Part shown: one piece after another, positions 10,591-19,740 of the stretch
Layout of the letters: each line of letters begins with the position of its first letter
How positions within the stretch are numbered: the first letter of the stretch is position 1
Source of the DNA: Chitinophagaceae bacterium
Lineage (GTDB): Bacteria > Bacteroidota > Bacteroidia > Chitinophagales > Chitinophagaceae
DNA: 64,000 nt
Assembly (NCBI GenBank): GCA_019745155.1
Contig: JAIETM010000004.1
Location: 1 to 64,000, forward strand
Reading direction: 5' to 3'
Notes under the pieces: generated by a model
Seen by the model: the letters and a program-made list of their open reading frames with translations, nothing else
Databases searched by the model: none
What the model was told of the DNA's origin: nothing
Made by a program: the position numbers and the translations under genes

Positions 10591-10662
10591 ATGAATGCAC
10601 ACACTTTCTTTTTGCTCGCCCGTTTTCGTCAGCGTGTAAAACCACCAGAAGCCAGGGATTGA
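10591..10662 (+). CDS. Possible 23-residue small protein
   Basis: An ATG 27 bases after a perfect TATATTTG box opens a 23-codon frame (MNAHTFFLLARFRQ at its start) that ends in TGA. The peptide has a short hydrophobic patch and a basic C-terminal half. Nothing shows that it is translated; the promoter may instead drive a non-coding RNA. Confidence 0.15.
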   Translation: MNAHTFFLLARFRQRVKPPEARD

Positions 10663-10770
10663 TACCCCGGCACTGCATTCATTCCATCATCATAAGATTC
10701 TGCTGCAGCTGTCACTCCCGGCGGGAGTCAGGTATCATTCTATACACCTGATTCAAGAACGACTTATCTA

Positions 10771-10833
10771 ATGAACATGAAACCCATGGTGATCGCCATT
10801 ATTGGCGGTGCTTTATTGCTGTTTTTCCTGTAA
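10771..10833 (+). CDS. Possible 20-residue hydrophobic small protein
   Basis: The frame encodes a short polar start followed by a single strongly hydrophobic stretch (VIAIIGGALLLFFL) and a stop. This is the composition of single-span membrane micropeptides. It lies just upstream of the aspS promoter. The only support is the composition and a clean ATG, so the call is tentative. Confidence 0.25.
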   Translation: MNMKPMVIAIIGGALLLFFL

Positions 10834-10853
10834 AACAGCCCCCCTTTTTTGGC

Positions 10854-10861
10854 TATATTTG
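10854..10861 (+). promoter_or_regulatory. -7 box of the aspS promoter
   Basis: TATATTTG matches TAnnTTTG exactly and ends 23 bases before the ATG at 10885. It argues against the longer reading that would start aspS at 10849, inside the promoter. Confidence 0.55.
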
Positions 10862-10884
10862 CCGCCAATCAAAGAGCAAGCTTT

Positions 10885-12711
10885 ATGTACAGAACGCATA
10901 CCTGTGATGAATTACGCATTCAGGATGCCGGCAAAACGATTACCCTTGCCGGTTGGGTACAGACCGTGAGAAAATTTGGCGCCATCACTTTTGTGGACCT
11001 GCGCGATCGCTATGGTATTACCCAATTGCTCTTTGGCGAAGAATTGAATACCCGTTTAGACGAGCAACCGCTGGGTCGCGAGTTTGTATTGCAGGTAACT
11101 GGTGCGGTGAGCGAACGCAGCAACAAGAATCCGCAATTGCCTACCGGCGATATTGAGCTGATTGTAGTTGATTTCAAAATTTTGAACAAATCTGCAGTAC
11201 CACCCTTCACCATTACCGATGAAACCGATGGTGGTGATGACCTGCGCATGAAATACCGCTACCTCGATTTACGCCGTAACGCCGTGAAGAAAAACTTAGA
11301 ACTGCGTTATGCCGTGAACAGAAGTGCGCGCAATTATCTGCATGAAAATCATTTCATGGATATTGAAACGCCCTTCCTAATCAAATCAACACCGGAAGGT
11401 GCGCGCGATTTCGTCGTGCCCAGCAGAATGAACCCTGGTCAGTTTTACGCCTTACCACAATCGCCACAAACCTTCAAGCAATTGCTGATGGTGAGTGGTT
11501 ACGATAGATACTACCAAATCGTGAAGTGCTTCCGCGATGAAGACCTGCGTGCCGACAGACAGCCGGAGTTTACGCAGATCGACTGCGAAATGAGCTTTGT
11601 TGAGCAAGAAGACATACTCAATATGTTTGAAGGATTGGTGAAGCGCATCTTCAAAGATGTAAAGGGTATTGATTACACTGAAGCTGTGCAGCGCATGAGC
11701 TGGGAAGACGCCATGTGGCAATACGGCAACGACAAGCCGGATATCCGCTTTGGCATGCAGCTTACTAACCTGAAATATCCTGCACATACATTCCCTAACA
11801 GAACCGATATCAGCAACCTCATCAACGGTGCCAATTTTGGCGTGTTTGATAATGCAGAGACAGTGATTGCCATTGCTGTTCCCGGTTGCAGCGAATACAG
11901 CCGCAAGCAGATTGACGAAATCACCGAATGGGTGAAGCGTCCGCAGATTGGTATGCAGGGATTGGTGAACATCAAAGTAAATACTGACGGTACTTATAAG
12001 AGCAGCGTAGATAAATTCTATGATGAAACCAGATTAAAAGCCATTGCTGATGCAGTAGGTGCCAAAGCCGGCGATTTGATTTTGATTCTTGCCGGTGCAG
12101 AAGAAAGAACGCGTAAAGCCATCAGCGAACTGCGCCTGGAAATGGGCAAGCGCTTGGGTATGCGCAAGGATGATGAATTCAAATTGCTGTGGGTATTAGA
12201 CTTCCCATTGTTTGAATACGATGCTGATGAAAACAGATGGGTAGCCCGTCACCATCCTTTTACTTCGCCCAAGCCAAGTGATATTGAAGTGATGATCAAT
12301 AACGAACCACGCATTGCCAATGCAGCTGAATACCTCAAGCATCCTTATGCCAATATCAAGGCCAATGCCTATGACATGGTATTGAATGGTAACGAAATTG
12401 GCGGTGGTTCTATCCGTATTTTCCAACGCGAACTGCAGGAGAAAATGTTTGCTGCATTAGGCATGAGCGATGAGGAAGCCCTGCACAAATTTGGTTTCTT
12501 ACTCGGCGCATTTGAATATGGCGCACCGCCACATGGTGGTATCGCTTTCGGCTTCGACCGACTCTGCTCTATCCTCGGCGGAAGCGAAAGCATTCGCGAT
12601 TTCATCGCCTTCCCGAAAAATAACTCAGGAAGAGATGTGATGCTAGATGCACCAAGCACCATCGACCAGAAACAATTTGATGAATTGCAGATTCAACTGA
12701 ACCTGAAATAA
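10885..12711 (+). CDS. aspS: Aspartate--tRNA ligase
   Basis: The 608-residue class II synthetase charges tRNA-Asp in the cytoplasm. The N-terminal OB-fold anticodon-binding domain ([19 protein letters not shown]) is followed by the catalytic domain with class II motif 2 ([16 protein letters not shown]), the bacterial insertion domain, and motif 3 near the C-terminus (GIAFGFDRL). The length fits bacterial AspRS. I chose the ATG at 10885 because the family begins with MYRTHTC and because a -7 promoter box lies between this codon and the earlier in-frame codon at 10849. The next gene starts 1 base after the stop, so the two are probably co-transcribed. Confidence 0.97.
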   Translation: MYRTHTCDELRIQDAGKTITLAGWVQTVRKFGAITFVDLRDRYGITQLLFGEELNTRLDEQPLGREFVLQVTGAVSERSNKNPQLPTGDIELIVVDFKILNKSAVPPFTITDETDGGDDLRMKYRYLDLRRNAVKKNLELRYAVNRSARNYLHENHFMDIETPFLIKSTPEGARDFVVPSRMNPGQFYALPQSPQTFKQLLMVSGYDRYYQIVKCFRDEDLRADRQPEFTQIDCEMSFVEQEDILNMFEGLVKRIFKDVKGIDYTEAVQRMSWEDAMWQYGNDKPDIRFGMQLTNLKYPAHTFPNRTDISNLINGANFGVFDNAETVIAIAVPGCSEYSRKQIDEITEWVKRPQIGMQGLVNIKVNTDGTYKSSVDKFYDETRLKAIADAVGAKAGDLILILAGAEERTRKAISELRLEMGKRLGMRKDDEFKLLWVLDFPLFEYDADENRWVARHHPFTSPKPSDIEVMINNEPRIANAAEYLKHPYANIKANAYDMVLNGNEIGGGSIRIFQRELQEKMFAALGMSDEEALHKFGFLLGAFEYGAPPHGGIAFGFDRLCSILGGSESIRDFIAFPKNNSGRDVMLDAPSTIDQKQFDELQIQLNLK

Positions 12712-12712
12712 C

Positions 12713-13222
12713 ATGAATCAATTATCCGTATTCCGCATACTCACCTATATCTTGCTCCCTATTGCCGCATTCTTAGGTGTGATGAGTTTGATTGCATTAT
12801 TGCTGGCATTGGCCAATCCTGCTATCATACTTCCCGTATTGCTATTGGCAGCTTTGGTTACCTATATCATTGCCTGCTTTGTATTCCTTCTCAAAAATGT
12901 GGATACAGGCAAAGCAGCTTCTATCAAACTACAATCGCTATTACGCTTTACCTCCATTATCAGTATCAGCTTTGCAGGTCTGTGGTTAATGAGCACTTTG
13001 CAATTCCTCACCACTGCTTACCCAAAGAAGATTCAGATTGTGAATGAGTTTTTGAAGATGCAGCCTAATCTGCCGGGACTGAATATTGATGATTTCCTCA
13101 ATATCATGAATGCCGTTTCCTGGGGTATGCTGATTTTTAGTGTGATCCTGATTGTACAAATCATTCTCTACTTCCAACTGATCAAACTGTTCAGAAACAA
13201 CCCAGAAAACAACGAGAACTGA
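12713..13222 (+). CDS. Hypothetical membrane protein (four predicted spans)
   Basis: The 169-residue protein has four hydrophobic segments at roughly residues 8-32, 35-60, 80-103 and 137-160, with a short polar loop carrying NVDTGKAASIK between the second and third. The arrangement resembles DUF2975-type small membrane proteins, but the match is by eye only. It begins immediately after aspS and ends 25 bases before rarA, so it may be translated from the aspS message. No enzymatic motif is visible. Confidence 0.75.
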   Translation: MNQLSVFRILTYILLPIAAFLGVMSLIALLLALANPAIILPVLLLAALVTYIIACFVFLLKNVDTGKAASIKLQSLLRFTSIISISFAGLWLMSTLQFLTTAYPKKIQIVNEFLKMQPNLPGLNIDDFLNIMNAVSWGMLIFSVILIVQIILYFQLIKLFRNNPENNEN

Positions 13223-13247
13223 GCAAGGTATTTTGTACTTTGGTTCC

Positions 13248-14510
13248 GTGAACAGTACCCCACTTGCGGAAAGATTAAGACCAAGCAGTCTAGCGGCTTT
13301 AGCCGGACAAACACACCTTACCGGTGAGGGCTCTGTATTGCGTAAAGCCATTGAGCAGGGGCGCATTCCTTCCATGATTTTGTGGGGACCGCCCGGCACA
13401 GGTAAGACTACCATTGCCAATATTATTGCACATACTTTAGCAGTTCCTTATTTTCAATTGAGTGCGATCAGCAGCGGTGTAAAAGAAGTACGTGAAGTAA
13501 TTGAGCAAGCAAAGCAAGTAGATGCTGCTATTCTCTTCATCGATGAAATTCATCGTTTCAACAAGGGCCAGCAGGATGCTTTATTAGGTGCAGTAGAAAA
13601 AGGTACGATTACACTGATTGGTGCCACTACAGAGAATCCTTCTTTTGAAGTGAACTCAGCCTTGCTCAGCAGATGCCAGGTTTATGTACTCAAAGCATTG
13701 GATGAAGGCGATCTTGTCAATCTGCTTAAGGAAGCTATTGCCAAAGATGCATGGTTACAATCGCAACAAGTAACCCTGCAAGAAACAGATGCATTGATTC
13801 GTATCTCCGGAGGTGATGCACGCAAACTGCTCAATTTATTTGAACTCGTCGTACAATCCGCCAATACCCAACCTGTGACCATCACAGATGCATTGGTAAT
13901 GCAGGTAGCGCAGAAAAAGATTGCTATTTATGATAAGCAGGGCGAGCAACATTACGATATCATTTCAGCTTTTATCAAAAGTATGCGCGGCAGCGATCCT
14001 AATGGTGCGGTATATTGGTTGGCACGCATGATCGAAGGTGGGGAGGATGTAAAATTCATCGCTCGCAGGATGTTGATTTTCGCCAGTGAAGATGTGGGCA
14101 ATGCCAACCCAAACGCCTTACTCTTGGCTAATGCTTGCTTTGATGCAGTGAGCAAAATTGGTTACCCTGAATCACGCATCATTTTATCGCAATGCGCTAC
14201 CTATTTAGCCTCCTCGCCAAAGAGTAATGCTGCTTATGAAGCTATTGGTGCTGCATTAAATGCTGTACATCAAAAAGGGGATCAGCCTGTGCCCTTACAC
14301 TTACGCAATGCGCCTACCAAACTCATGAAAGACATGCAGTATGGTAAGGACTATCAATATTCACACTTAGGCGAAGGCAATTTTATTGAGCAGGAATATT
14401 TGCCCGATGGATTGAAGGGCACTCTCTTCTATAACCCAGGCAACAATGCCAGAGAAAATGAACTACGCAAATTTCTCCGCGATCGCTGGAAAAACAAATA
14501 CGGTTATTAA
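13248..14510 (+). CDS. rarA: Replication-associated recombination protein A (MgsA-type AAA ATPase)
   Basis: The 420-residue AAA+ ATPase acts at stalled replication forks. Walker A is GPPGTGKT at residues 47-54, Walker B is [10 protein letters not shown], sensor 1 lies in [10 protein letters not shown], and the C-terminal part ([13 protein letters not shown], then [14 protein letters not shown]) is the family-specific tetramerisation domain. The GTG at 13248 gives the usual N-terminus ([11 protein letters not shown]); the upstream in-frame TTG at 13233 would overlap the putative -7 element TACTTTGG at 13236-13243, which ends exactly 4 bases before the GTG. The gene follows the membrane protein by 25 bases and converges with an FAD oxidoreductase 6 bases beyond its stop. 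Confidence 0.93.
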   Translation: MNSTPLAERLRPSSLAALAGQTHLTGEGSVLRKAIEQGRIPSMILWGPPGTGKTTIANIIAHTLAVPYFQLSAISSGVKEVREVIEQAKQVDAAILFIDEIHRFNKGQQDALLGAVEKGTITLIGATTENPSFEVNSALLSRCQVYVLKALDEGDLVNLLKEAIAKDAWLQSQQVTLQETDALIRISGGDARKLLNLFELVVQSANTQPVTITDALVMQVAQKKIAIYDKQGEQHYDIISAFIKSMRGSDPNGAVYWLARMIEGGEDVKFIARRMLIFASEDVGNANPNALLLANACFDAVSKIGYPESRIILSQCATYLASSPKSNAAYEAIGAALNAVHQKGDQPVPLHLRNAPTKLMKDMQYGKDYQYSHLGEGNFIEQEYLPDGLKGTLFYNPGNNARENELRKFLRDRWKNKYGY

Positions 14511-14516
14511 GCCTAA

Positions 14517-15992
14517 CTACTGAACTCTCTTCGGTACTAAACGACCAACGACTTTCTGTGTATCTTCTTCACCACGTAAGCCACCTTCATGGTATTCTGC
14601 ATCTTCGTTTACGTTCCACACATCGTACAATTCTTCACCGGCAATGATGTTCTTCGCAGCCAGCATAGCCGTCATCATGCTATGATCCTGGTTATTGTAC
14701 TTGTGCATACCGTTACGGCCCATCAGGTAAATACCCGGATAAGGCTTTAAGGCTTCACGAATGGCTTCTACATTTTCTTTGTAAGTATGATCGTACACCG
14801 GATAAGCTTTTGGCTGACGCACCACATAACCATCTACTACGGCAGATGCTTTGGTTAATCCAATCTGCACCATTTCTTTCGTTGCCAGTGCAATCAGGTC
14901 TTCATCCTTGCTTGTCCATAAGCCATCACCTTCAAAACAGAAATACTCCAGTCCATAACAAGCCATCGCAGGGTCTGGCACCATATAAGGGCTCCAACTC
15001 TTGAAATTCTGTATACGGCCTACTTTCACAGAAGGATCATGGATATAAATCCAGTTATCATCAAATGCATCTTCGTCTTTACAAATCAGCACCACGGTTA
15101 AGAAGTCTCTGTAACCCAACTTCTGTGCAGCTTGGTAACCGCTGGCTTCCAGTTGTGGCTGAATGCTTGGAATCAACTCACGAATTGGTGCAGAAGACAA
15201 TACATGATCAAAGCCTTCGAAAGTTCTGCCATCTGTTGTGGTGATGGACCATTTGCCAGCTTCTTGATGCACCCCTTTAGCGCCGCAATTCATTTCTACC
15301 TGAACGCCCATGGCAATACACTTGTCGCGACAAGTCTCCCACATCAAACCGGGACCACGCTTCGGGTAACGGAAAGAATCAATCAAAGTCTTGATCACTT
15401 TATCCTTACCGCCGCTAGCCTTGGGTTTAAACAAGGCATTCCAAATGGCACTGCTGAGTGAAAGTCCTTTGATACGCTGTGCTGCCCAGTCGGCAGAAAT
15501 CTCTTTACAAGGAATACCCCATACTTTCTCTGTATAGGTTCTGAAGAAAATATTGAAGAGTCTTTTACCAAACTGATTGGTTACCCAGTCTTCGAAATTG
15601 GTTGGATTCTTTACCGGGAACATTTTCGCTTGCAGATAGCTGAGCACACAGAGTCCGCTCTCAATGATGCCCAATTTCTGCAGGGCTTCCATTGCTACCA
15701 ATGGGTAGGAAAAGAACTTCTTGTTGTAATAAATACGTGAACTGCGCGGACGCTCCAGCATTTCATCGCCAAGGATCTCTGTCCAGAAATCTTCTACCTC
15801 TTTACTCTTAGAGAAAAAGCGGTGACCGCCGATATCGAATGCATAGCCTTTGTAGGTTTCGGTACGGGAAATACCACCTACATACTGCGGGTCTTTTTCA
15901 AAGACCACTACTTCCTGCTGCGCCTTACCCAATAAATAGGCGGCCGTTAATCCCGCAGGGCCTGCACCAATGATTGCAACTTTTTTTGCCAT
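14517..15992 (-). CDS. NAD(P)/FAD-dependent oxidoreductase (protoporphyrinogen oxidase/UDP-galactopyranose mutase-like)
   Basis: The 491-residue protein starts [19 protein letters not shown], with the FAD-binding GAGPAG at residues 9-14, a conserved [22 protein letters not shown] substrate-domain segment and the C-terminal FAD contact [15 protein letters not shown]. It belongs to the amine-oxidase/HemY superfamily; members with this exact N-terminal pattern are often linked to polysaccharide biosynthesis and share features with UDP-galactopyranose mutase, but no sugar gene is nearby. The ATG at 15992 is preferred over one 31 codons upstream, because the earlier codon would overlap the divergent acetyltransferase. 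A near-consensus box CACCTTTG lies 17 bases upstream of the start. Confidence 0.85.
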   Translation of the reverse strand: MAKKVAIIGAGPAGLTAAYLLGKAQQEVVVFEKDPQYVGGISRTETYKGYAFDIGGHRFFSKSKEVEDFWTEILGDEMLERPRSSRIYYNKKFFSYPLVAMEALQKLGIIESGLCVLSYLQAKMFPVKNPTNFEDWVTNQFGKRLFNIFFRTYTEKVWGIPCKEISADWAAQRIKGLSLSSAIWNALFKPKASGGKDKVIKTLIDSFRYPKRGPGLMWETCRDKCIAMGVQVEMNCGAKGVHQEAGKWSITTTDGRTFEGFDHVLSSAPIRELIPSIQPQLEASGYQAAQKLGYRDFLTVVLICKDEDAFDDNWIYIHDPSVKVGRIQNFKSWSPYMVPDPAMACYGLEYFCFEGDGLWTSKDEDLIALATKEMVQIGLTKASAVVDGYVVRQPKAYPVYDHTYKENVEAIREALKPYPGIYLMGRNGMHKYNNQDHSMMTAMLAAKNIIAGEELYDVWNVNEDAEYHEGGLRGEEDTQKVVGRLVPKRVQ

Positions 15993-16040
15993 AGTATTCA
16001 CAAGGGTGCAAAGGTGCAGAAATAATGGGGTAATACCATG

Positions 16041-16048
16041 TATTTTTG
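16041..16048 (+). promoter_or_regulatory. -7 box directly before the ElaA-type gene
   Basis: TATTTTTG matches the consensus exactly and ends 4 bases before the ATG at 16053, implying a leaderless or nearly leaderless message. No TTTG at -33 is seen. Confidence 0.5.
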
Positions 16049-16052
16049 GCCC

Positions 16053-16508
16053 ATGGAGCAAGGATTTACCCACAGCATCAAGCATTTCAACGAGTTAAGT
16101 GCCACTGAGTTATACGAGATCATTCGCTTGCGGAATGAAGTTTTTGTGGTAGAGCAGAACTGTGTATTTCAGGATGCGGATAATAAAGACCAAGATTGTT
16201 ATCACCTGATGTTGCGTCAAAATGATGCTTTGGTAGCTTATACCCGACTTGTTCCCAAGGGTGTTTCATATCCTGATGATATGTCGATTGGCCGTGTGGT
16301 GAGTTCGCCTGCGGCGCGAAGAACGGGTGCCGGCAGGGCCGTGATGGAATTATCGATTGAAGCTTGTTATCGCTTATGGGGACAAGCACCCATCAAGATT
16401 GGTGCGCAATTATACCTCAAGCGTTTTTACGAATCACTAGGCTTTGTACAAAGCAGCGATGTGTATGATGAAGATGGAATAGATCATATTGAGATGATTA
16501 AAGCATAA
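16053..16508 (+). CDS. GNAT family N-acetyltransferase, ElaA type
   Basis: The 151-residue protein fits ElaA: it opens with [18 protein letters not shown], the typical first helix and strand, and has the acetyl-CoA-binding segment [20 protein letters not shown], with the R/Q-x-x-G-x-G/A loop present as RRTGAG. It likely transfers an acetyl group to an amine; the substrate of ElaA is not established. The start at 16053 is chosen over the upstream in-frame ATG at 16038 because the perfect -7 box lies between them. It is divergent from the FAD oxidoreductase and converges on a bidirectional terminator. Confidence 0.85.
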   Translation: MEQGFTHSIKHFNELSATELYEIIRLRNEVFVVEQNCVFQDADNKDQDCYHLMLRQNDALVAYTRLVPKGVSYPDDMSIGRVVSSPAARRTGAGRAVMELSIEACYRLWGQAPIKIGAQLYLKRFYESLGFVQSSDVYDEDGIDHIEMIKA

Positions 16509-16536
16509 ACAAACAAATAGATATAACCCATAATAA

Positions 16537-16564
16537 AAAACGGAACGCCTGAGCGTTCCGTTTT
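16537..16564. terminator. Bidirectional intrinsic terminator
   Basis: CGGAACGC ctga GCGTTCCG forms a perfect 8-bp stem, flanked by A's on the left and T's on the right, so it can end transcription from both converging genes. Confidence 0.9.
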
Positions 16565-16584
16565 AGTCTTGTCAACAAGTAATT

Positions 16585-17073
16585 TTACTTCTTAGGTCGC
16601 TTAAAATAGAAGCGTGTAATAAAAATACCATTACCATCTTTTTCACCAGCATCACTTTCCACACCTGCCGTAATGGTCAACAATTCCCAGCCATCTTCCA
16701 TCATACCATTTACTTTACTATTTACCATAGCATCATTGGCTGCAATATTCTGAAAGCGAATACCACCCAAATTGAAAAAATTTAAAATCTTGGTTTCTTC
16801 AAAATTCTTTACACGAATATCATCTCTGTCTGATTTGTTACGCGTATTGTCATCTTCAGACCTAACAGAAGAAAACTCTTTATAATCGCGTGTCTCTAGG
16901 GCATGAATGATTCTTGAACGACCCAAACCACTTGGAATAATTGATTCAATAACTGTGAAGGATGTAAACTCATAGCCTTTTTGGGCTTTGGTTTCATTGC
17001 CTGAGAGCATAGCAAGCAGGAATGCACAGACGATACCTGCTTTTTTTGTAATCCTAGTGATGGACAATTGCAT
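16585..17073 (-). CDS. Secreted hypothetical protein with DUF4177-like C-terminus
   Basis: The 162-residue protein has a signal peptide (a basic start, then AGIVCAFLLAMLSG, with likely cleavage after KAQ). The middle is charged and low in hydrophobicity (SVRSEDDNTRNKSDRDD). The C-terminal part contains MEDGWELLTITAG and then FITRFYFKRPKK, resembling the core of DUF4177-type small domains found in many secreted Bacteroidota proteins. Its role is unknown. It shares a bidirectional terminator with the ElaA gene and lies downstream of the DUF1080 gene on the same strand, 68 bases away. Confidence 0.65.
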   Translation of the reverse strand: MQLSITRITKKAGIVCAFLLAMLSGNETKAQKGYEFTSFTVIESIIPSGLGRSRIIHALETRDYKEFSSVRSEDDNTRNKSDRDDIRVKNFEETKILNFFNLGGIRFQNIAANDAMVNSKVNGMMEDGWELLTITAGVESDAGEKDGNGIFITRFYFKRPKK

Positions 17074-17141
17074 ATGTGTTGTTTTTAGTTTGAACAGTAA
17101 TTTAATGAAAGATTTGGATTCTGATTTAACTGCGGTTCTGC

Positions 17142-17906
17142 TTATTTGTATTGCTTTAATTTGAGGTGCTTATACTGCACTTTCATGGCCGGACCAACAT
17201 GTACTTGTACCCCAATTAATCCCTTTTCGCTTCGGTTAACCGTATCATCATCAGTTACATCACTCATTAGTCGGCCATTGATATAGTGTTGCATACGATT
17301 ACCGCGTACAATCAGGTGGAAATCATGCCACTGATTGGGTAATAAACCAGCAGTTAAACTATCTGCACTTCCTAAAGACGCAGTCTGATTTACACAAGTC
17401 CAGGCATTGTTACGAACACGCTTACTAATAGCTTCCAAAGAAGTTTGCTCCATACATGTATTGACGGTGGTCTTCTGACCGATATAGGCCAATGTGGTAC
17501 GTTTTCGTTCTTCATAGTTCTGTCCTGTGTACCAGTTTTGTCCGTCAATATCTGCCTGATAACCTCTTAAAGCATAGGGTATGCCTTTCACTTCCTCACT
17601 CCTGTAATTAATCCCTGAATTACCTTCAGCACTGATCCTGAATTGCCCTTTCAGCTCAAAGTCTGCCGGCATACCGCCACGCCAAATAATAAAAGAATTG
17701 TGCTGAAGAAGATTGCCTGGTTTTACCTCTCCTGTTAAAGCACTGTCTTCAACCCGCCAATAAGCGGTATCCCCATCCCAGCCATCCAGATTGCGTCCGT
17801 TAAAAATAGACATGAATTGAGCTGGCTTTTGCAGCTGACAAAAAACAGTATTGCTGAATAACGAAGAACAAAACAGAACGATAAAGGCTATAGCAAACTT
17901 CCTCAT
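17142..17906 (-). CDS. DUF1080 (3-keto-disaccharide hydrolase-like) secreted protein
   Basis: The 254-residue protein has a signal peptide (FAIAFIVLFCSSLFSNTVFC) and a single laminin-G/concanavalin-like DUF1080 domain. Family hallmarks are FNGRNLDGWDGD near residue 35, WRVEDSALTG, FELKGQFRISAEGNSGINYRS and WHDFHLIVRGNRMQHYINGR. Some members hydrolyse 3-keto-glycosides, while others appear only to bind sugars. The Cys at the end of the hydrophobic stretch (NTVFCQ) does not form a clear lipobox. The upstream region is a 270-base spacer with hairpins. Confidence 0.85.
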   Translation of the reverse strand: MRKFAIAFIVLFCSSLFSNTVFCQLQKPAQFMSIFNGRNLDGWDGDTAYWRVEDSALTGEVKPGNLLQHNSFIIWRGGMPADFELKGQFRISAEGNSGINYRSEEVKGIPYALRGYQADIDGQNWYTGQNYEERKRTTLAYIGQKTTVNTCMEQTSLEAISKRVRNNAWTCVNQTASLGSADSLTAGLLPNQWHDFHLIVRGNRMQHYINGRLMSDVTDDDTVNRSEKGLIGVQVHVGPAMKVQYKHLKLKQYK

Positions 17907-18012
17907 GGGTGAAACTTAAAACTGAAGCGAAATTGATGCATTCAGAGATAAGCGGCAATCGCATAACTATGTGATGAGATAGGGCTAAAACCCTACTAAC
18001 CGTTTCTCTCCC

Positions 18013-18042
18013 GCCATTGTTGGTCGCCCGACCAACAATGGC
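18013..18042. repeat. Perfect 14-bp inverted repeat (hairpin)
   Basis: GCCATTGTTGGTCG and CGACCAACAATGGC are exact reverse complements separated by two bases (cc). There is no T run next to it, so it is not a standard terminator. It sits directly before the repeat at 18055. Confidence 0.85.
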
Positions 18043-18054
18043 TTTATGCCAAAC

Positions 18055-18109
18055 AGCGGTGTCCTCACCGCAGAAATACCGCAGGACTTTAGAATGCGGA
18101 AGGAACTCC
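18055..18109 (+). repeat. Palindromic repeat family, copy 1 (diverged)
   Basis: It begins with the small hairpin GCGGTG tcct CACCGC, then the block GAAATACCGCAGG, and ends with the family signature CGGAAG. About 30 of 43 bases match the copy at 19651 over the core, in the same orientation. The hairpin arm has decayed compared with the other copies. Confidence 0.6.
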
Positions 18110-18176
18110 AAGTGCGAAAATTTGCAACCACTAAGTTTATTATATTGATTATATTTATCATATAAAATTTTGACCT

Positions 18177-18662
18177 ATGAGAAAGTTTTTATTACTACCA
18201 TTATTACTCCTAGCAACTCAATTCACAGCTTACTCCCAAATAAACCCAATAACAGAAGAAGATAAGGCCATTACTAAAGTGGAAATTGGTGAGTTGAAAA
18301 TAGTAGGCAGCTTTCAAGCAAGCTGTACATTATTCATAGATAAAAAAACAAACGATAGCACTTATGTTATTTCATTCCTAAATGGAAAGTATAGCACTTT
18401 AGTCGACATCGTCAGCTTTTCATTTGACGAAACCGGAGGAGATTTTGAGAAACTATTTAAACTAATTGAAACAAACCTCACAGAGAAAGCAAAAAAAGAG
18501 ATAGAAATACCCTTGAAAAATGGCACATTAACGTTGGTTTTCGACAAGTACATGGGAACAGCTTCAATGAGTATGCGCTGGTATTCCAAAGGAGTGCTTA
18601 GCTATTCAGGATATTTCACATTGAAACAGTACAAAAAGCTATTTGGAAAGACTGATAAATGA
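18177..18662 (+). CDS. Secreted hypothetical protein
   Basis: The 161-residue protein starts with a signal peptide (KFLLLPLLLLATQFTAYSQ). The mature part is a mix of predicted strands and helices with a Lys/Thr-rich composition; no known domain was recognised. The region is clearly more AT-rich than the neighbours uvrA and the DUF1080 gene. A -7-like element AAATTTTG ends exactly 4 bases before the ATG. Together with the convergent 284-residue gene it forms a small module flanked by two copies of one palindromic repeat family, which suggests recent insertion. Confidence 0.65.
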   Translation: MRKFLLLPLLLLATQFTAYSQINPITEEDKAITKVEIGELKIVGSFQASCTLFIDKKTNDSTYVISFLNGKYSTLVDIVSFSFDETGGDFEKLFKLIETNLTEKAKKEIEIPLKNGTLTLVFDKYMGTASMSMRWYSKGVLSYSGYFTLKQYKKLFGKTDK

Positions 18663-18734
18663 AAATTCAAAATTCATGACCAGAAATTAAAATGATAAAG
18701 TATAGAAAAATATAAATTCACCTACTTTTTCATT

Positions 18735-19589
18735 TTATTCCCGCTCTCTTAACCTTCTAACTAGGTTGTAAGCAACTACAATAGTCATATGATAACGGAA
18801 GGTTGAGTCTTCATCACTTGACAAACCAGGATGCGCGCCAGCAGGATGTAATCTTTTCCAAAATCCTTCAATAAATGGTTTCTTACATTTATCACTCTCG
18901 ACTTCATTTAATTCTTTACTTAAAAATGACGGACTAACTGAGTTTGTGAGCAAGTTAATAGCAGAGCTTGCACTATCACACTTATTAGCTGGTAATAACT
19001 TTTTTGATATTGAAATCAAAAGAGACTCAATGAACGCTCTAAATTGCGCATTAGCCCCAGCCCAATTTCCTTGAGAATGATTAGAGATTGCTTGCTCTAA
19101 ATGACCTAAAGATTCGTAGAAGTTGCTTTGTTTTAAACTTAGAACCAGATCACTTTCTATTCTAGCTTCTTCAATCTCAGATGGCAGCATTTTTTTTATC
19201 TGATTCTTTTGAAGTGTATAACCATCTCTTTTTAGCGCATTAATTAAAGAAGAATATTTATAAGAAAATTTATCAGTATTGCTTACAGGGTCAAGTATGG
19301 GGTCATAAACTTTATAACCCGCCTTCTCAACACCATCCTCAATTCTATAATAATGATCAAGCATATATTGTAACAAATCCATGCTAAATGAATCTGTAAA
19401 TGGTCCTTTATCTGGAGGGTTCTTTAAAACCTTAATCAACACATTTAACTTGTCTTCTCTTGTTAGGCGGCCATTGATTGGCTTAATCATATGGTCGATA
19501 TCGAACGTAAAAAAGATTCTGTCGATAACCACTTCAGTGTAATTATCTATAAAATGTACAATCTCTAACGCTGTTTTATATGAGAGCAT
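18735..19589 (-). CDS. Hypothetical protein, possibly abortive-infection-like (Abi C-terminal resemblance)
   Basis: The 284-residue, AT-rich gene encodes a mostly helical soluble protein with no signal peptide or membrane span. The stretch NWAGANAQFRAFIESLLISI followed by a C-terminal ending with RLHPAGAHPGLSSDED and a final hydrophobic helix resembles the layout of HEPN-like C-terminal domains of abortive-infection proteins (helix, linker, R..H-type motif, helix). This is a visual resemblance, not a proven match. The N-terminal 130 residues are unlike anything I recognise. It is single-copy here, AT-rich and flanked by repeats, which fits an acquired accessory gene. Confidence 0.55.
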   Translation of the reverse strand: MLSYKTALEIVHFIDNYTEVVIDRIFFTFDIDHMIKPINGRLTREDKLNVLIKVLKNPPDKGPFTDSFSMDLLQYMLDHYYRIEDGVEKAGYKVYDPILDPVSNTDKFSYKYSSLINALKRDGYTLQKNQIKKMLPSEIEEARIESDLVLSLKQSNFYESLGHLEQAISNHSQGNWAGANAQFRAFIESLLISISKKLLPANKCDSASSAINLLTNSVSPSFLSKELNEVESDKCKKPFIEGFWKRLHPAGAHPGLSSDEDSTFRYHMTIVVAYNLVRRLRERE

Positions 19590-19650
19590 TCAACTTACTT
19601 ATGATACAATGAAAATACTTTTTTTGATACAATTTACAGAACATCTAAAT

Positions 19651-19705
19651 AGTTGTGCCCTAACCGCTGAAATACCACAGGGTCTCCGATTACGGAAGAC
19701 CCTGC
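19651..19705 (+). repeat. Palindromic repeat family, copy 2
   Basis: CAGGGTCTCCG atta CGGAAGACCCTG forms a hairpin with one unpaired A on the right arm. The preceding block AACCGCTGAAATACCA is shared with copy 1. The copy lies between the 284-residue gene and the uvrA terminator. Confidence 0.7.
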
Positions 19706-19714
19706 TAATACAAC

Positions 19715-19739
19715 AAGAAAGGGCCAAAGGCCCTTTCTT
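19715..19739 (-). terminator. Terminator hairpin after uvrA
   Basis: AAGAAAGGGCC aaa GGCCCTTTCTT is a perfect 11-bp stem that begins 1 base after the uvrA stop on the minus strand; the following T tract is short. Confidence 0.75.
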
Positions 19740-19740
19740 A

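Larger units (their letters stand above)
10473..10884 (+). other. Gene-poor 412-base spacer with promoter-like sites and small ORFs
   Basis: No gene longer than 25 codons is supported here. The spacer contains a promoter-like pair (TTTA at 10533-10536, 20 bases, TATATTTG at 10557-10564), a 23-codon ORF at 10591, a GC-rich hairpin near 10711-10728 (ACTCCC ggc GGGAGT), a 20-codon hydrophobic ORF at 10771 and the aspS promoter box at 10854. A minus-strand ORF of 82 codons across the region lacks any family signal and overlaps the preceding gene. The layout would also fit a small structured RNA. Confidence 0.4.

Noticed and set aside
10430-10678. 82-codon minus-strand ORF in the pre-aspS spacer
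   Set aside because: It overlaps the upstream membrane protein and has irregular composition; no start signal or motif supports it.
10473-10760. 6S RNA or SRP RNA
   Set aside because: The spacer has a promoter and hairpins, but neither the long interrupted 6S helix nor the conserved SRP RNA loop could be recognised.
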